Shown here piece after piece: positions 60,501 to 64,000 of a DNA stretch of 64,000 bases (within the stretch, counting starts at the first letter, position 1; each line of letters starts with the position of its first letter). Where the stretch lies: contig NC_135254.1 of assembly GCF_964204865.1 (NCBI RefSeq), positions 9,305,001-9,369,000 of the forward strand. The letters run 5' to 3'. The DNA is from Styela clava (taxonomy: Eukaryota; Chordata; Ascidiacea; Stolidobranchia; Styelidae). Under the pieces are notes generated by a model. It ran no database searches. It saw nothing but the letters and a program-made list of their open reading frames with translations, and was not told the DNA's origin. The position numbers and the translations under genes are program-made.

Positions 60501-61340
60501 CACATTTGATATAGGAAATCAGTGCATTTCCGAAGCTGTTAAGGCAAGACTTTTATCAAGTATGTCAGACTCCATTCTTCATAAGCTTAATGAGGCATCC
60601 ATGCATCATGCACTTAAATTGCTTCCCTGTTGTGACTGTAAACAAAACTCCCCGTTGATACATATATTATAGACAGTGCATGGTATAAAAATAGCAAATG
60701 ATTCGGCAGATTTAACATAAGATAAATTGGTTGCCGTTGGTATAAAATGAGAAAACGATCGAGTTTTGGCATGTGATGCGAGCGAGGGTGTTTACATTCC
60801 CTGTCCGTTGTTGAGAAAAGATGAAGAAATTATAAATAACACCGTTCCGTGGATTTCAGATAATTACAAAGGGGACTGGACATGAGTAAAACAAAGCTTA
60901 TATTCCCGCAATTTATATGTGCAAACATTAGGCGTATCATGACAAATTTAAAAAATAATATGAAGGTGGTGCATTTATTTCCATTCCAACTATTTATTTG
61001 GTTTTAGATGTCCATTGAATGTATAAGATTTCGATCATAATTATGTTTATTGTTTTTTTTTTCAGTATTTTATTATTATTTTATTTAAAACGTACTTTAA
61101 TTTCGATTTTTAGGCCAATAAAGCAAATTTAATGTTTTCTGTATTCATAGCAATAGTCAAACGTGCAGGTTAAACATGGCTGCATCTCGAATTGCCTTTC
61201 GATGTGTTAGGTAATTGATATTATATTTTTTGTCAGAGTTTGTGCGTTATTGCATGTGTATGCTGCGATATTTCTCTCAACCGCGTTAGCTAATGCTTGC
61301 GTAATGTTTGTTTCTGCCCATCTGATCATTTTTCGTGTTT
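57571..61340. other. Intergenic, V-ATPase G to GPCR
   Basis: No supported gene. Two overlapping short frames near 60309-60672 lack family features. An upstream GPCR exon may lie here. Confidence 0.5.
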
Positions 61341-61350
61341 TTGTCCACAG
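61341..61350 (+). other. Splice acceptor of the GPCR first coding exon
   Basis: A pyrimidine-rich tract followed by CAG just before 61351. It sets a 98-nt 5' UTR segment upstream of the ATG and implies an upstream exon or a trans-spliced leader. Confidence 0.45.
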
Positions 61351-61448
61351 GAATTGATTAAAACTGTTTATACTAAATACGCATCGCTCCAGAGCATCAG
61401 TTTCGGGACGTATCGTCTGTGGTAGCAGCACACGACGCTAAAAACACG

Positions 61449-61779
61449 ATGAACGAACGATTGTTGCTTTTTGGGGGTTTTGTGTTACTTATTTGCATTG
61501 GTCCAACTTCATCACAAACTGTGGAAGATGAAGATTTAGACACAATTCCTGATTATGACGTCATTATTGAAGACGCGGAAGATGCAAGCAAATTCGGTTC
61601 GTCATCAGGTTCATTTTTCAGCGACTCCTACGATTATTCAAATGGAAATCCAGTGCATGATCAAGCTGCAATGAAACCCATGGACACTGCTATCATAACA
61701 ATTTACAGCGTAATTACTGTTGTTGGGCTGATAGCGAATGCAATCGTGTTCTTTGTCATTTTTGCTGGCAACGAAACCG
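61449..61779 (+). CDS. First coding exon of a rhodopsin-class GPCR (partial)
   Basis: Encodes 110 residues from ATG at 61449 to a GT donor at 61780 (CCG/gtaaga). A signal peptide (MNERLLLFGGFVLLICIG) is followed by an acidic, Ser- and Tyr-rich extracellular tail with DYD and DSYDYS motifs, then transmembrane helix 1 with GLIANAIVFFVIF. The Asn in that helix is the conserved position 1.50 of class A receptors. The exon is preceded by a strong acceptor (TTTTTGTCCACAG, ending 61350), so a non-coding upstream exon is likely. Later exons are not in the 2.2 kb that follow. The ligand is unknown; an acidic Tyr-rich tail suggests a peptide or protein ligand (inference). Confidence 0.68.
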
Positions 61780-61863
61780 GTAAGAGACTTTCGTTTTTGA
61801 CGAATGTACTTGTTGATATTTGGTAAAATTTAATTGAAAGTAAGAGTAAGTACAAAAATTATC

Positions 61864-62031
61864 GGTACTCCCGTAGTGTGTGTACCAGGTTAGGATTAGT
61901 CAATAATTTTATTAGCCAAGTAAATATACCCTCTGCCCATAGGCACAAGGCCGTCCATTCACATAACTGTATTTAAAGCAGGCAGGCAAAATTAGTTACC
62001 TCCATATTGGTACACACACTTCTGGAGCGCC
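61864..62031. mobile_element. Small TIR element (GGTACTCC family), 168 bp, perfect 8-bp target duplication
   Basis: Same ends as 7357-7570, with internal shortening. AAATTATC is at 61856-61863 and 62032-62039. It lies in the GPCR's first visible intron. The 8-bp duplication is compatible with hAT or P-type elements. Confidence 0.9.
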
Positions 62032-62039
62032 AAATTATC

Positions 62040-64000
62040 TATAACCAAAGAACAAAATGCATTTGAAACCAGAAGTTTAAGTATAAGTATTGTTTAAAGT
62101 ATACGAAGAATTTACTAAGCGCAGTAAATTATTAATTCTATCAAACGCTCTTTGCAACATTAGTGCTAAGGGCTGAATAGATTGACATATTCGAAAAAAA
62201 AACGTTATTTTGTATCTACGGATACCATGAAATTGACGAAATTTTTCAATGAATAACTGAGCGCAGAAAAATATTAATTCTATCAAACGTGCGTTGCACG
62301 CCTTTCGATGAATAGATTGACATATTCGAAAAAATGTTTGTTTGCATATACGGATGAAATTAGTGTATTTTTTATTGAATCATTTGATGGAAATTCCATG
62401 CTCGCGGTTTCAAACATAATATTAATCATTTCCTGTCACATCATCGACTCGGATGATCTACCATTTTTCGACAGATGGTCTTCAACTAAAGCCCCTTGAA
62501 CGACAGATCTGACTATAATAATTTTCCGCATGAATTTTTCATTTGTGGCACCTTTTGCGGTGTGAACTGTGACGGAAATAGACAAAGAATATTTTGAATT
62601 ATACATCAAAAATTGTCTTCTATTTGGACACAGACAAAATGGATCATTTAGTCAAATCTTACTAATTCGCTCTGGATCGCAAGATCACTATTATCTTGGT
62701 ACACAAGTTATTTTTTAATCGATTAATCTATGCGTTTTGGACTCCAGTGGGTTCTTTAGAAAATATCTGCTGATAGTGGCGGTGTGGATTTTATATATTT
62801 GGCATCACGAATTATTAAAAGCATATATTATCGTTTTTCTTGTTAGTAATGAGATTGATCGAATCGCTTTGCAGTACGCATCGCATCGATGGGAGTAGTC
62901 CGCCCAATGCGCGATTACCAATTTTGTCATGAACTCTATTTTTTACTATCTCGCCAACTGTTCACCTAAAGTTTGTTATGCATATAATCAAATCATATTT
63001 GCCTAGAAGCATTATCGTTTAAATTGCATGTTCGCTAAAGTTATTTTGGAAAAAGTAGCACTTTCAGAGCAAAAATACAAAAAAGTAAAATAAACATACC
63101 AGAAAGTTGGAATAATTTAACTTATTTGAAGATGATTTGCTTATTCATTTTGACAATTTTCTTTCATCATAAACTATTTAAAATGATATTTGGCAATGGC
63201 TTGAATAAATATTTTGAAAATATCAACCATCGCGTCTCGCTGTTGAAAAATATCGTAAAATTGTACGTTTTTCAGTGTAAAATGTGATTCCGACACGATA
63301 TCACGAGTGCATTATGCAGGAAAATTCCGATTGAGCGAACATTGGTGGCAATGAGTGTGTGATAAGCACTGGCATCCATGGAAATCTTTTTGTAGCTGAG
63401 AGATTTCTTATCAGACTAATTTTTTATAAAATATTTCTTTTTCCGAAATATTATAAATATTAGTCATCAGCGTGACTTCAAGATAATTATATGAAAAGTT
63501 TTTGATCTAATTCCCACGAGAGTTGAATTGTCTTAAATTAAAATGTTATTTCGCAGAAAAATTTCAATGCAATATTTTGAACATTTGCCTCCGAAGCCCC
63601 GTTGTAACGGTTAATTAAAAATACATAGACTGGAGTCATAATCGATCTGCATTGACTTTGAAGATAGAATATTGCAGAAAGATCATTAGCACATGTATTC
63701 AGCTCTATTCGTCCAATGATATTTTATGCTTGTGTTTCTGACTTTGGGAAACGTTGAAAAATGTGCTGGTTTACATTTTGTTCTTGGAATATACCGCGCG
63801 TTTCCTTTTCGGGAGGTATATCCCGAGTTTACACAACTAATGAACATGAAATGAAGTCACAATGATTGCTTTTCGTGGTATACGAAAAACATTTCACAAT
63901 TCATTCAAAGTTGGTGACTCATGACTGGGAATTTCGCGTTCAATTTGATGAATTTTTTTTGTAGTTATTAGTGTTACTTTAGAATTAAGATCTCTTCATC
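62040..64000. other. GPCR intron (continues beyond the window)
   Basis: No exon with helix 2 or 3 motifs found. It has a direct repeat of about 50 bp: ATTAATTCTATCAAACG at 62131 and 62272, and TAGATTGACATATTCG following each. Confidence 0.5.

Noticed and set aside
60309..60672. Two overlapping frames of 66 and 85 codons
   Set aside because: No recognisable domain or splice context; could be a decayed element but cannot be supported.
1..64000. CRISPR arrays, bacterial operons or ribosome binding sites
   Set aside because: The window is eukaryotic, with spliced genes and LINE/SINE/hAT repeats; no such structures are present.

Overview
This is animal (metazoan) nuclear DNA. It is AT-rich and has spliced genes with short GT-AG introns, two TNF-receptor-like death-domain receptors, a CD20-like four-pass protein, a V-ATPase subunit and the first coding exon of a rhodopsin-class GPCR. 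Repeats dominate: a tRNA-derived SINE family, many short hAT-type elements and three LINE lineages. I read it as an invertebrate, most likely a marine invertebrate deuterostome such as a tunicate. That placement is inference from gene content, not proven by the sequence.

Layout. From 1 to 28 kb, two minus-strand paralogues lie in tandem: receptor A (1002-11944, 15 exons, 640 aa) and receptor B (16902-27716, 16 exons, 797 aa). Both models were built by hand from splice signals, and every exon junction keeps frame from ATG to stop. Each has a signal peptide, one TNFR-type cysteine-rich module, a stalk, one membrane span and two consecutive death domains in the cytoplasmic tail. From 28 to 51 kb I see almost only mobile DNA. 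It holds a tRNA-SINE, a decayed minus-strand LINE, two near-identical copies of another dead LINE (one split by a 2.0-kb hAT-like element with a perfect 8-bp target duplication), a 3.3-kb Harbinger-like element, and a nearly intact 6-kb Tx1/L1-type LINE. That LINE's ORF1 carries zinc knuckles plus an SGNH-hydrolase domain, and its ORF2 is frameshifted just after the RT active site. From 51 to 64 kb come an intronless CD20/MS4A-like gene (51514-52605, +) with a 78-bp minisatellite just 3' of it, the three-exon V-ATPase subunit G gene (55852-56716, -), and the first coding exon of a GPCR (61449-61779, +) that continues beyond the window.

Functionally, the receptor pair is the main interest. Its ectodomain exons and DD1 exon sizes are shared, while the rest of the tails differ. 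That points to an ancestral tandem-death-domain receptor that duplicated and then diverged in its intracellular adaptors. V-ATPase G, the CD20-like gene and the GPCR look like unrelated neighbours.
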